Shown here: positions 1 through 6,155 of the stretch, piece after piece
Position numbering within the stretch: the stretch's first letter is position 1
How the letters are laid out: every line of letters begins with the position of its first letter
Source: an uncultured Mycoplasmatota bacterium
GTDB taxonomy: Bacteria > Bacillota_I > Bacilli_A > RF39 > UBA660
Reading direction: 5' to 3'
Assembly (NCBI GenBank): GCA_900553435.1
Contig: USDC01000041.1
Span: 1-6,542 of the forward strand
Length of the DNA stretch: 6,542 nucleotides
The notes under the pieces: generated by a model
The model's database searches: none
Told to the model about the DNA's origin: nothing
What the model saw: only the letters and a program-made list of their open reading frames with translations
Made by a program: the position numbers and the translations under genes

Positions 1-25
1 TAACCACGTTGTTTATTTCCCAAAA

Positions 26-114
26 TGGTGCCTCAGGCCGGACTTGAACCGGCACGGGCTTTAACACCCGCAGGATTTTAAGTCCTGTGCGTCTACCAAT
101 TCCGCCACTAAGGC
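26..114 (-). tRNA. tRNA-Leu (anticodon UAA), CCA encoded
   Basis: The minus strand folds into a complete class II tRNA. The acceptor stem GCCTTAG pairs with CTGAGGC (one G-U pair), followed by discriminator A and an encoded CCA at 26-28. The D-arm contains the usual GGTAGACGC. The anticodon stem CAGGA/TCCTG closes the loop CTTAAAA, placing anticodon TAA at plus positions 78-80. A long variable arm (GC-rich, pairing CGGG with CCCG) is typical of leucine tRNAs. The T-arm has CCGG-TTCAAGT-CCGG. It decodes UUA, probably a heavily used codon in so AT-rich a genome. It has its own promoter upstream and is transcribed in the same direction as tkt but separated from it by the tkt terminator. Confidence 0.97.
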
Positions 115-139
115 AAGACACTTTTAATGGGACAACTAA

Positions 140-168
140 ATTATATATTATTTTTTTTCTTAATGCAA
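140..168 (-). promoter_or_regulatory. Promoter of the tRNA-Leu gene
   Basis: On the minus strand TTGCAT (163-168) is followed after exactly 17 bases by TATAAT (140-145). The start would fall near 133, about 19 bases before the mature tRNA 5' end at 114. It lies between the tkt terminator and the tRNA, so the tRNA does not need read-through from tkt. Confidence 0.7.
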
Positions 169-172
169 GAGC

Positions 173-204
173 TTAATTAAAAAAACTTCTAAAATAAGAA
201 GTTT
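173..204 (-). terminator. Intrinsic terminator of tkt
   Basis: Minus strand: an 8-bp stem AAACTTCT/AGAAGTTT (197-204 with 183-190), six-base loop, then a run of T (about 177-182). The upstream arm overlaps the tkt stop codon at 203-205, an unusually tight arrangement. The stem is AT-rich, so efficiency may be modest. Confidence 0.7.
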
Positions 205-2155
205 ATTTAATTAAATTTATAACTTTTTCTTTAATTGATTCATAATCAAAGTTCATATATTTTAAAACGTCTTCCTTTTTTCCACTAACCCCAAAAGAAT
301 TAACACCTATAAAATAATCAACATTAGTTGCATACTTGTACCAATTACTGTCGTTACTTGCCTCAATCACTATAGTTTTGACATCATCTGGTATAATAAG
401 TTTTTTATAAACTAAACTTTGTTTTTCAAAAACTTCCAAAGAAGGAACACTAACTACCCTCACCTCTTTATTTATAAGCCTTAGTTCATCAGCTATCTTA
501 ACTGCAGTATGTAACTCTGTTCCACTAGCCATTATTACTGCATCTAACTTTCCTTTTTCCTTTCTAATAATATATGCCCCTTTTAATGCTTCATTTTTAC
601 TACTACCATCTATTTCTAAAACTTTTTCTTTACTAACTACTAAACAAGAAGGGACTTGTTCATTTAATATATAATGCCAAGAAGCAATTATTTCTCTTAA
701 GTCAGCTGGTCTAAATACATGCATATTAGGAATACTTCTTAAAGCTCCTATTTGTTCAATAGGTTCATGAGTTGGGCCATCCTCTCCTATCATTATAGAA
801 TCATGGGTAAAAACAAAAGTTGATGGAATATTCATTAATGAAGCAAGTCTAATACCTGGTTTCATATAATCGCTAAAAGATAAAAAAGTACTACCAAAAG
901 GTTTTAAATTTAAAAGAGCAAGTCCATTAACTATAGATGCCATTAAATTTTCTCTGACACCAAAGCAAATATTTTTACCATATTCCCCATTAATTTTAAA
1001 TTTTCTTCCATTAACAAGTTCTGTTTTAGTACTACTAGCAACATCAGCACTACCTCCTAAAAAAAGAGGTGTAGAATCACTAATAATATTCATAATTCTG
1101 CCATTTGTTGCTCTTAGCTCTTCTTTAATACCATTATTAGATAAATTTAAAGAATTTAAATTTATTTGTAAATTATTTTTTTCTAAAAATATCATATTAT
1201 TTTTAAAGTTTTCATTGGTTGATATAAGTCTGCTATACTTACTAATCCATTCCTTATATATAGGAGAGACTCTTTTTTCTATCATATTTCTAAATTCTAA
1301 AACAGCATCTTTTCCTATTTTAAAAGGAGTATTATGTAAACCTAATTTACTTTTTAATTCTCTTATATCTTCAATATCCAAAGGTTTACCATGTACTTTA
1401 TTTGTACCCTCATTAATACTTCCTGCGCCTATAACTGTTTTTATTTCAATAATACTTGGTTTGTTTATAACTCTTTTTGCCTCAGCAATAGCATTATCTA
1501 TTTTATTTACATCATTACCATCACTTACAATTTGAGTATGCCAACCACATGCATCAAAACGTTGTAAAACGTTTTCATTAAATACTCCATTTATACCACC
1601 ATCAAGAGAAACGTTATTAGAATCATATAAAACTATTAAATTTCCTAACTTTAAACTTCCAGCAAGGCTCATAGCTTCATAACTAATCCCCTCCATTAAA
1701 TCTCCATCTCCACATAAAACATAAGTATAATTATCAAAAAGTTCTTTACTAAAAGTATTTGAAAGATATTCCTCTCCTATCGCAAGTCCAACCGCAGTAG
1801 CAAGCCCCTCGCCTAAAGGACCAGTAGTAAGCTCAACACCTATTTCTAAATTTCTTTCTGGATGACCTGTAAGTCTACTACCTACTTGTCTAAAAGTTTT
1901 AAGTTCTTCTTCCTTTATTGGGTACCCAGCCATAAATAAAGTAGCATATAAAAGCGCAGAACCATGTCCAGCACTCATAACAAATTTATCTCTATTTATC
2001 CAAGTTGGATAATCAGGTACAATATTTAAATGCCTAGAAAATAATGTATAAATAATTGGGGCAGCTCCAAGACAAATTCCTGGATGTCCGCTTTTAGCCG
2101 CATCTATCATATCTATACTAAGCCCTTTTAAAGTAGCAATTATTTTATTATCCAC
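203..2155 (-). CDS. tkt: Transketolase
   Basis: Transketolase is a thiamine-diphosphate enzyme of the non-oxidative pentose phosphate pathway. It moves a two-carbon ketol unit between sugar phosphates, for example xylulose 5-phosphate to ribose 5-phosphate or erythrose 4-phosphate. At 650 residues it has normal family length and all three domains. Visible family residues are SGHPG with H24, SAGHGS with H64, TGPLG at 111-115, the ThDP/metal motif GDGDLMEG from 149 (D150) with N180 in DSNN, H255, GGSAD at 367-371, the catalytic glutamate E402 in GVREN, and H463 in GEDGPTHEP. The start is GTG, chosen because GGTGAT (2161-2166) lies five bases upstream and the first residues match the usual N-terminus. 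It is monocistronic, with an extended -10 promoter upstream and a hairpin at the stop codon. One oddity is GPLGEG where most homologues have GPLGQG (E116). Identification is secure; the physiological substrate range is inferred from the family. Confidence 0.97.
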   Translation of the reverse strand: MDNKIIATLKGLSIDMIDAAKSGHPGICLGAAPIIYTLFSRHLNIVPDYPTWINRDKFVMSAGHGSALLYATLFMAGYPIKEEELKTFRQVGSRLTGHPERNLEIGVELTTGPLGEGLATAVGLAIGEEYLSNTFSKELFDNYTYVLCGDGDLMEGISYEAMSLAGSLKLGNLIVLYDSNNVSLDGGINGVFNENVLQRFDACGWHTQIVSDGNDVNKIDNAIAEAKRVINKPSIIEIKTVIGAGSINEGTNKVHGKPLDIEDIRELKSKLGLHNTPFKIGKDAVLEFRNMIEKRVSPIYKEWISKYSRLISTNENFKNNMIFLEKNNLQINLNSLNLSNNGIKEELRATNGRIMNIISDSTPLFLGGSADVASSTKTELVNGRKFKINGEYGKNICFGVRENLMASIVNGLALLNLKPFGSTFLSFSDYMKPGIRLASLMNIPSTFVFTHDSIMIGEDGPTHEPIEQIGALRSIPNMHVFRPADLREIIASWHYILNEQVPSCLVVSKEKVLEIDGSSKNEALKGAYIIRKEKGKLDAVIMASGTELHTAVKIADELRLINKEVRVVSVPSLEVFEKQSLVYKKLIIPDDVKTIVIEASNDSNWYKYATNVDYFIGVNSFGVSGKKEDVLKYMNFDYESIKEKVINLIK

Positions 2156-2160
2156 AACAC

Positions 2161-2190
2161 ATCACCAACCTATTATATATATTATATCAA
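2161..2190 (-). promoter_or_regulatory. tkt promoter -10 and ribosome binding site
   Basis: Minus strand: an extended -10, TTGATATAAT (2181-2190), contains the TGnTATAAT signature. No good -35 hexamer is visible at the expected distance, which an extended -10 can offset. The transcript would begin near 2174, leaving a leader of about 20 bases. GGTGAT at 2161-2166 matches the anti-Shine-Dalgarno complement and sits five bases before the GTG start. A second TATAAT at 2172-2177 is too close to the ribosome site to be the main promoter. Confidence 0.6.
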
Positions 2191-2264
2191 AATAACAATA
2201 ATTTAAAAAGAAAATTGTAGATAAAAAAAGTAAGCTATTTTTTCTATAATAGTATGCTTAAACT

Positions 2265-2290
2265 AAAAAAAGTTCAAAATGAACTTTTTT
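2265..2290 (-). terminator. Intrinsic terminator of the lipoprotein gene
   Basis: A perfect 10-bp stem AAAAAAGTTC/GAACTTTTTT (2266-2275 with 2281-2290) with a five-base loop lies five bases past the lipoprotein stop codon. The T-run makes it work on the minus strand; because the stem is A/T symmetric it could also stop plus-strand transcription. Confidence 0.75.
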
Positions 2291-2295
2291 ATTTA

Positions 2296-2676
2296 TTAAA
2301 ACTCTTCACTATAAATTTCGCTTCCATCTTTATTCAAATATTCAACTACTACTTTAACATCACTTACTCCTGATTCTTTTTCTAAAGTAGTTCCAATATT
2401 TTCAAAAGTAGAAGATTGTTCTTCCATTGCTTTTTCCAATTCTTCTTCCATTTTTTCAAGTGTATCTCCAGTAAAAGTTTGATTATATGTATAAGTATAA
2501 GTTAAAGTATTATCTGTTATATCAACTTTCATATTTCCACTTGCCAAAGAATCTATAGTACTTTTAGCATCTTCATTACTATTTATATATTCTTCTAAAG
2601 TACTTGGAGCTCCACAACCTGTTATAACAAACATAATAAATGCTAAAGATATACCAATAATTACTTTTTTACTCAT
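2296..2676 (-). CDS. Small secreted lipoprotein, possibly DUF4854-like
   Basis: A predicted lipoprotein of 126 residues from the chosen start. The N-terminus MSKK, a hydrophobic stretch and the lipobox VITGC place the lipidated cysteine at residue 21, a normal signal length. After lipidation about 105 residues would sit on the outer face of the membrane. The mature part is acidic and begins with a short helix-like LEEYINSNED segment, then alternating strand-like TYTYTYNQTF and a Glu-rich helix. The layout recalls the small Firmicutes lipoproteins labelled DUF4854, from memory only; function unknown. In-frame ATGs also lie at 2685 and 2700. AAAGGAGG (2689-2696) is 12 bases from the 2676 start and 3 from 2685, and lies inside the frame if 2700 is used, so 2700 is unlikely. 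It is monocistronic, with its own promoter and terminator. Confidence 0.82.
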   Translation of the reverse strand: MSKKVIIGISLAFIMFVITGCGAPSTLEEYINSNEDAKSTIDSLASGNMKVDITDNTLTYTYTYNQTFTGDTLEKMEEELEKAMEEQSSTFENIGTTLEKESGVSDVKVVVEYLNKDGSEIYSEEF

Positions 2677-2710
2677 TATTATCATCTTCCTCCTTTCCAT
2701 ACTTACTCAT
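2669..2710 (-). CDS. Possible 13-codon leader ORF before the lipoprotein
   Basis: ATG at 2708-2710 has AGAGG (2720-2724) nine bases upstream, inside the transcript expected from the lipoprotein promoter. It reads MSKYGKEEDDNNE and stops at 2669-2671, so its last eight bases overlap the lipoprotein ATG at 2674-2676. The overlap would allow translational coupling. It could equally be chance, or a remnant start, since ATGAGTAA occurs at both starts. No attenuator structure is evident. Confidence 0.25.
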   Translation of the reverse strand: MSKYGKEEDDNNE

Positions 2711-2735
2711 AATAGATATCCTCTACTACACTATT

Positions 2736-2765
2736 AATATATAATATAATTTTTACGGCTGTCAA
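2736..2765 (-). promoter_or_regulatory. Promoter of the lipoprotein gene
   Basis: Minus strand: a consensus -35 TTGACA (2760-2765), an 18-base spacer and TATATT (2736-2741) as -10. The start would lie near 2729, giving a leader of about 50 bases to the ATG at 2676, long enough to include the possible leader ORF. Confidence 0.65.
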
Positions 2766-2851
2766 TAATTATCCATTACTTTTTTTAAGAACTTAAAAAA
2801 ATCTATAATTATACTGAAATTAAAAATTGACCTTACCAATTACACATTGTT

Positions 2852-2879
2852 TTGACATTTTTTTAAATTTTGGTATAGT
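2852..2879 (+). promoter_or_regulatory. Strong plus-strand promoter in the gene-free region
   Basis: TTGACA (2852-2857), a 16-base spacer and TGGTATAGT, an extended -10 with TATAGT at 2874-2879. This is close to a full sigma-A consensus, yet no credible plus-strand protein follows. The expected start at about 2886 lies two bases before a large hairpin. Confidence 0.6.
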
Positions 2880-2885
2880 GTTTTT

Positions 2886-2952
2886 AGAAAAAGGAAGACC
2901 TATCGATTCAGTCGCAGTATTTACTGGTGAACTGATTAGGGTATTCCTTTTT
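2886..2952 (+). ncRNA. Candidate small hairpin RNA or bidirectional terminator
   Basis: Beginning two bases after the predicted start, AAAAAGGAA (2888-2896) pairs with TTCCTTTTT (2944-2952). Inside it CCTA (2899-2902) pairs with TAGG (2937-2940), TCAGT (2908-2912) with ACTGA (2931-2935), and CAGT (2915-2918) with ACTG (2923-2926) around an ATTT loop. The nested pairing accounts for most of the 67 bases. The 3' arm ends in five T, so a transcript could end here as a self-terminating RNA. On the opposite strand the same hairpin also ends in a T-run, so it may instead stop a minus-strand RNA. It matches no family I can recall: not SRP, 6S, tmRNA or RNase P. Confidence 0.4.
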
Positions 2953-3014
2953 AAATTTCTTATAACATATAATGTTTTAATTTTTATGTCATATACATAT
3001 TATCTAACTTGCTA

Positions 3015-3080
3015 TGTTAAAAATAAAGATACGAATTAACGGACAGTGGCTAGAATTGCCAAACTCCATTAATTCGTTAC
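3015..3080 (-). ncRNA. Candidate small structured RNA, minus strand
   Basis: From the minus promoter at 3087-3114 the transcript would begin near 3080 and fold almost at once. ACGAATTAA pairs with TTAATTCGT (3069-3077 with 3031-3039), then a GGA/TCC step (3065-3067 with 3041-3043), a 3x3 internal loop, and a TGGC/GCCA stem with a seven-base loop (3047-3061). The bases after the stem on this strand are T-rich (about 3018-3030), so a short RNA of about 65 nt is possible. Otherwise it could run to the hairpin at 2888-2952 and be about 195 nt. No family recognised; a leader or riboswitch role is unsupported because no gene follows closely. Confidence 0.35.
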
Positions 3081-3086
3081 CTATAG

Positions 3087-3114
3087 ATTATAACACAAAA
3101 AAACAAAAAGACAA
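3087..3114 (-). promoter_or_regulatory. Minus-strand promoter facing the plus-strand promoter
   Basis: Minus strand: TTGTCT (3109-3114), a 16-base spacer and TGTTATAAT, an extended -10 with TATAAT at 3087-3092. Its start near 3080 faces the plus-strand start near 2886, so the two units are convergent across about 195 bp. Downstream on this strand the lipoprotein has a separate promoter. Confidence 0.5.
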
Positions 3115-3159
3115 AATGTATCATCATCTACTAAATATTTTATATTGTAATTAAATTTC

Positions 3160-3240
3160 AATAAATAATGCTTCATTTAAATTACCAGTTATTTTATTTA
3201 CTAATTATAATCACATTATTTATTCTTTCACTGTTTTCAT
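3160..3240. repeat. 81-bp direct repeat, copy 1
   Basis: Nearly identical to 4279-4359. I count five differences, all transitions. It covers the last codons of copy C (KTVKE and stop) and about 60 bases beyond. Similarity stops abruptly at its low-coordinate end, which may mark the edge of the decayed toxin element. Confidence 0.9.
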
Positions 3241-4206
3241 CATATTTTTTACATCATCTGAAAGAAAGTTTGTTTTAGAGGTTAGCGAATCAAAAAACTG
3301 ACTGTCTTTACCCTTTTTTATACCTTTTTTATTTCCAAGTTTAGGTGTTGTATTGGCATCTTCTTTAGTTAATTTAGATATTGTAATAGGATTTTCTTTT
3401 TTAGTTTTTTGCATAAAAAAAGAACTGTTTTCTAGTTCATTTAATCCGTTCCTACTACTGATACTATCAATTTTAATATTTTCTTTTTTAGGTTTTTTAT
3501 AATATTCTTCACTGACTTCATTTGAGTTATCACCAAATTTATTATATATTTTTTCTCCTATTTTTTCAACAAAATTTCTTTTATGTTTTAGTATCGCTTC
3601 TTTATTAGGATGTATTGGGTTTTTTTTAGAACTTTCGGGAATTATTGATTTTCTTTGGTTTGCTGTTAAATTTTTTCTATTTTTTGTATCTGCGACTTCT
3701 ATTTCCCCCTTACTATTTGCATATTGTTTATTACCAAAAAACAATGTTGTTCCTTCTGGTAATTCTTCTATTTTTTGTATATAATATTGTATTTCATGTA
3801 ACAATGTTCCTCTCATGGCATCAAGATTGTTAATCAGGTTGTTATTTATACTTATCCCATTTGTAGTAGCAAAATATTTACCGTTGCTTTTCATATTTTT
3901 AAATTCAACAGTTATATTTTTTAATCCTGGATACATTTCATAAAGTGTATTGGCTTCAAATATATCTGACAACTTATATTTTGCATTGGCTTTAGGTTGT
4001 ATTTTAAATTTGGTATGCTGGTCTGATATTTCAAATTCCCAATTTCCTTCTTTATCTTTAAACCATCCCGTTTCTTGTCTTATGTCTTCATTAGAATATT
4101 GACCACTTGTTTCAAGTTGTAATGCTCTATTATATCTATCTTTAATATCTTGATACCTATTGTTTACATTAAGACCATTTTGCATTCCTTTAACACTAGT
4201 CATCAT
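3220..4206 (-). CDS. LPD-type metallopeptidase-like module, copy C, zinc motif altered, probably partial
   Basis: A 328-residue open frame related to the metallopeptidase-like module of large polyvalent phage/ICE proteins (I think LPD23, from memory). Family landmarks are RQETGWFKDKEG..WEFEISD (43-62), YKLSDIFEANTLYEMYPGLK (77-96), LLHEIQYYIQKIEE (135-148) and KGEIEVADTKNR (166-177). The expected HExxH is HEIQY here: H137 and E138 remain, but Y141 (TAT) replaces the second histidine (CAT in copy B), so zinc binding is doubtful. The tail is Lys/Asn-rich with the linker ELENSSF (257-263) shared with A and B, and it ends KTVKE as B does. No ribosome site precedes the ATG at 4206, and the frame stays open to about 4326 without another ATG, so the N-terminus is probably missing. 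It is in the same frame as copy B but separated by stop codons. Probably non-catalytic or a relic. Confidence 0.6.
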   Translation of the reverse strand: MMTSVKGMQNGLNVNNRYQDIKDRYNRALQLETSGQYSNEDIRQETGWFKDKEGNWEFEISDQHTKFKIQPKANAKYKLSDIFEANTLYEMYPGLKNITVEFKNMKSNGKYFATTNGISINNNLINNLDAMRGTLLHEIQYYIQKIEELPEGTTLFFGNKQYANSKGEIEVADTKNRKNLTANQRKSIIPESSKKNPIHPNKEAILKHKRNFVEKIGEKIYNKFGDNSNEVSEEYYKKPKKENIKIDSISSRNGLNELENSSFFMQKTKKENPITISKLTKEDANTTPKLGNKKGIKKGKDSQFFDSLTSKTNFLSDDVKNMMKTVKE

Positions 4207-4278
4207 GTGTTTTGTTTCATTTTTTAAATTATTATTTTGTGTTCTATATGCATTTTCCCATTTATTTTTTAAATTTTT

Positions 4279-4359
4279 AATAAATAATGCTTCGTTTGAG
4301 TTACCAGTTATTTTATTTGCTAATTATAATCACATTATTTATTCTTTCACTGTTTTTAT
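4279..4359. repeat. 81-bp direct repeat, copy 2
   Basis: Matches 3160-3240 at an offset of 1119 bp, an exact multiple of three, which places copies B and C in the same frame. It covers the KTVKE end and stop of copy B plus the sequence that becomes the upstream open frame of copy C. This fits tandem duplication of a toxin tail cassette followed by divergence of its centre. Confidence 0.9.
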
Positions 4360-5158
4360 TTTTATATTTTTATCAAGAAAATTCTGCAGTCTTGCATTCA
4401 ACATTTTTTCCATAGAAAAAGAACTATTTTCTAGTTCTTCTCCTATTCTAACTTCTTTTCCTCCGACATTTCTATCCACTCTAATGGGTCTCTTAATACC
4501 ATTGTTCTTCTTAGAATAGCTTCTTTTATCATTGATAGTATTTTTTTCATTTATTATCTCCCTATTAAGATTATATAAACTATTTTTCTGTTTTTCAATG
4601 TTTTTCGTTTCAGTAAGCAAAATTTTAGGTTGTATTTTTAGTCTTTCTTTTTCATCTAATTTTTCTCTACTAGCAGTATCTCTTGACTCGATTTCTCCTA
4701 AGTTAGATTTATACTCTTCCAGTCCTTTTTGACCAGATGACCCCATACTAAACTTTTCTATTTTTTGTATATTATGTTGAAGTTCATGTAATAAAGTTTT
4801 TTTCAATTGATTGTTTGGCATACTTAACAAAACATTATTTAATTCAACAGTATTAGTCAACGGATTATATTGACCTGCTACAAAATGATTATTCAGCATT
4901 TTTATTTCCTTTAATTTAACTTTTACATTTTTTAATTTTGGATAAAGAATATAAATTTCTTCATGTTATAAAATATTTTTTAATTTATAAGTTCTATTTT
5001 TTTCTAAATTCTGTAATTTTGCTTCATTATCATTAATTTCAAAACGCCACTTACCATCTTTCCCTTTAAACCAACCAGTCTTTTGCCTAATTGTTTCATA
5101 ATCATTACCTTGTTCTTCTAATGATACAGCTTTTTTATGTAATTTATTTAAAAAGTCT
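4339..5158 (-). pseudogene. LPD-type metallopeptidase-like module, copy B, interrupted by a nonsense codon
   Basis: The same module as copy C. Read from 5158 it gives KKADFLNKLHKKAV, then RQKTGWFKGKDGKWRFEIND and TYKLKNIL, an in-frame TAA at 4966-4968, then HEEIYILYPKLKNVKV and the rest. The last ATG-started open stretch is 4339-4899 (186 residues). It contains LLHELQHNIQKIE with an intact HExxH (H38, E39, H42), GEIESRD (69-74), the linker ELENSSFSMEKML (155-167) and the end KTVKE. In related proteins this module is one domain of a much longer polypeptide, and here it directly continues the ART-like segment, from which a frame break near 5155-5163 separates it. No ribosome site supports independent translation from 4899. 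Zinc-peptidase activity is inferred from the motif only. Confidence 0.7.
4366..4437. repeat. Linker repeat, copy in module B
   Basis: Matches 6167-6237. Both encode ELENSSFSMEKML followed by LQNFLDK on the minus strand. Here the homopolymers are intact (six T at 4404-4409, four T at 4427-4430), so the frame is open. A shorter related stretch occurs in copy C around 3410-3450. Confidence 0.8.
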
Positions 5159-5986
5159 GCTTTCTTCTCTTAACAATATTTCTTCTTCAGTAGTTGGCTG
5201 ATACATTCCGTCAAATGAGTTTCTATAATTAATTCCGTCTTGCTCAGTGTTTATAATAAGCGGCTTTTTAATATCTAGATACACAGACTTAACATTATCG
5301 CCATATTTTAATGCTGTATTTTTATTTTTAGCGAAAAAAAATCCTTCTCCTACATAATCGCCCATCGTTTCGTTTTTATTAAAGTATTCAGTTGAAAAAT
5401 TATCAAATGCATTATTACTCCCATGATAAACAACCAACAACCGACCACTTTCATCTCTAACTTTACTATCTTTAAAGTACTCTCGCTGTTCTTCAGATAA
5501 ATTTCTTCCTTGTGAATCGACTGCATTATTTTGATTTTCTTGCATAGAATATTTAATAGACACATTGTCTGATTTGACATTATCGTTAGATTGTGATATA
5601 GTGTCACTAGATGAGTTGCCCCTTAACGCAATTGGAGCGTCGAGCGGGCGACTCTTTTTTTGTATATCATTGTCAATATCATACACAACATTTTCTTTGT
5701 TTTGTTCCATATATCCTTTTATATCAGGATTAGTATTTCCATCATATTGCTCTTTGCCATAGATAGAAACTATTCTATTATGTTTACCATTCATATCGAT
5801 TTCAACAGGAACAACAATAATATCTCCATACTTATCACTTAGCTCAGTTACTATCACATATCTGTTGCGGTAATTCGGATTTTTAATAACATTTAACGGA
5901 TTTGAAATTGCATAAGGCAATTGTTCTATAACATCTCTTGTTATACCATGCTGATTTAAACCTTCTTGAACTGTTTGCTTTTTACA
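5144..5986 (-). pseudogene. MuF-C/PBECR-like nuclease fold followed by truncated ART-PolyVal-like domain
   Basis: The frame is open from just after a stop at 5987-5989. It starts KKQTVQEGLNQHGITRDVIEQ and continues LPYAISNPLNVIKNP, YVIVTELSDKYGDIIVVPVEI and IVSIYGK. This pattern is typical of the phage MuF C-terminal or PBECR (Barnase-EndoU-colicin-RelE-like) toxin domains. After a Ser/Asn-rich linker and YSMQENQNNAVDSQGR comes FKDSKVRDESGRLLVVYHGS, then GEGFFFAKNKNTALKYG and VYLDIKKPLII. That is the start of an ADP-ribosyltransferase of the ART-PolyVal type, with the H of YHGS as likely NAD contact. The usual C-terminal part (DGV-type and NQIKS-type motifs, from memory) is absent: the frame leaves the family after about 75 residues and ends at 5144. 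A TTG at 5918-5920 is in frame but has no ribosome site, so this is an internal piece of a larger gene. Target and toxicity are unknown. Confidence 0.7.
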
Positions 5987-6155
5987 TTATTACTTTTAAT
6001 TTAGTCATATTTATTACAAGAGGTGCATCTATTTTATATCCTAAATTATAAAAATACTTTAGGATAATATCTAAGAGCATAATCGTATCATTTGTATTAT
6101 AATTTCCGTTCTCAGATTTTTTTATATCACTATCAAATTTAGAACTTTTATAACT
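5982..6155 (-). pseudogene. N-terminal piece of the MuF-C/PBECR-like domain, frame-shifted
   Basis: A 57-codon stretch in a different frame, reading SSKFDSDIKKSENG, then IMLLDIILKYFYNLGYKIDA and PLVINMTKLKVIM, ending at TAA 5982-5984. A phrase like PLVINMTKL before a HGIT..VIEQLP motif is the usual order in this toxin family, so it is read as the missing start of the domain continued from 5986. The two frames are offset by one base extra or two missing near 5984. Upstream it joins copy A through another one-base slip in the T-run at 6146-6149. Confidence 0.5.

Noticed and set aside
26..114. tRNA-Leu as attachment site for the toxin-bearing element
   Set aside because: No repeat of the tRNA 3' end is seen elsewhere in the window and tkt plus the lipoprotein gene lie between; no integrase is visible.
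1215..1535. 106-codon plus-strand ORF inside tkt
   Set aside because: It lies wholly antisense to a clear transketolase with conserved domain sequence on the other strand.
2780..2801. A/T inverted repeat TTTTTTTAAG ... CTTAAAAAAA
   Set aside because: The loop is only two bases and the stem has one G-C pair; too weak and too common in such AT-rich sequence to call a terminator.
2827..3039. 70-codon plus-strand ORF across the gene-free region
   Set aside because: It starts with TTG, has no ribosome site, covers the -35/-10 promoter and the whole hairpin 2888-2952, and has no recognisable composition. The RNA structure explains the sequence better.
2880..3085. 6S RNA, SRP RNA, tmRNA or tracrRNA identity for the hairpin region
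   Set aside because: No 5'/3' end pairing as in 6S, no SRP core motif, no tmRNA acceptor or tag, and no repeat array or cas gene to pair with.
4160..4519. Plus-strand ORFs antisense to the toxin modules, with apparent hydrophobic segments
   Set aside because: Lys/Asn-rich minus-strand codons read backwards as Phe/Leu-rich; no ribosome sites, and the minus-strand frames show real family motifs.
5350..5607. 85-codon minus-strand ORF in another frame over the ART segment
   Set aside because: It overlaps the frame containing the VVYHGS and GEGFFFA motifs and has none of its own.
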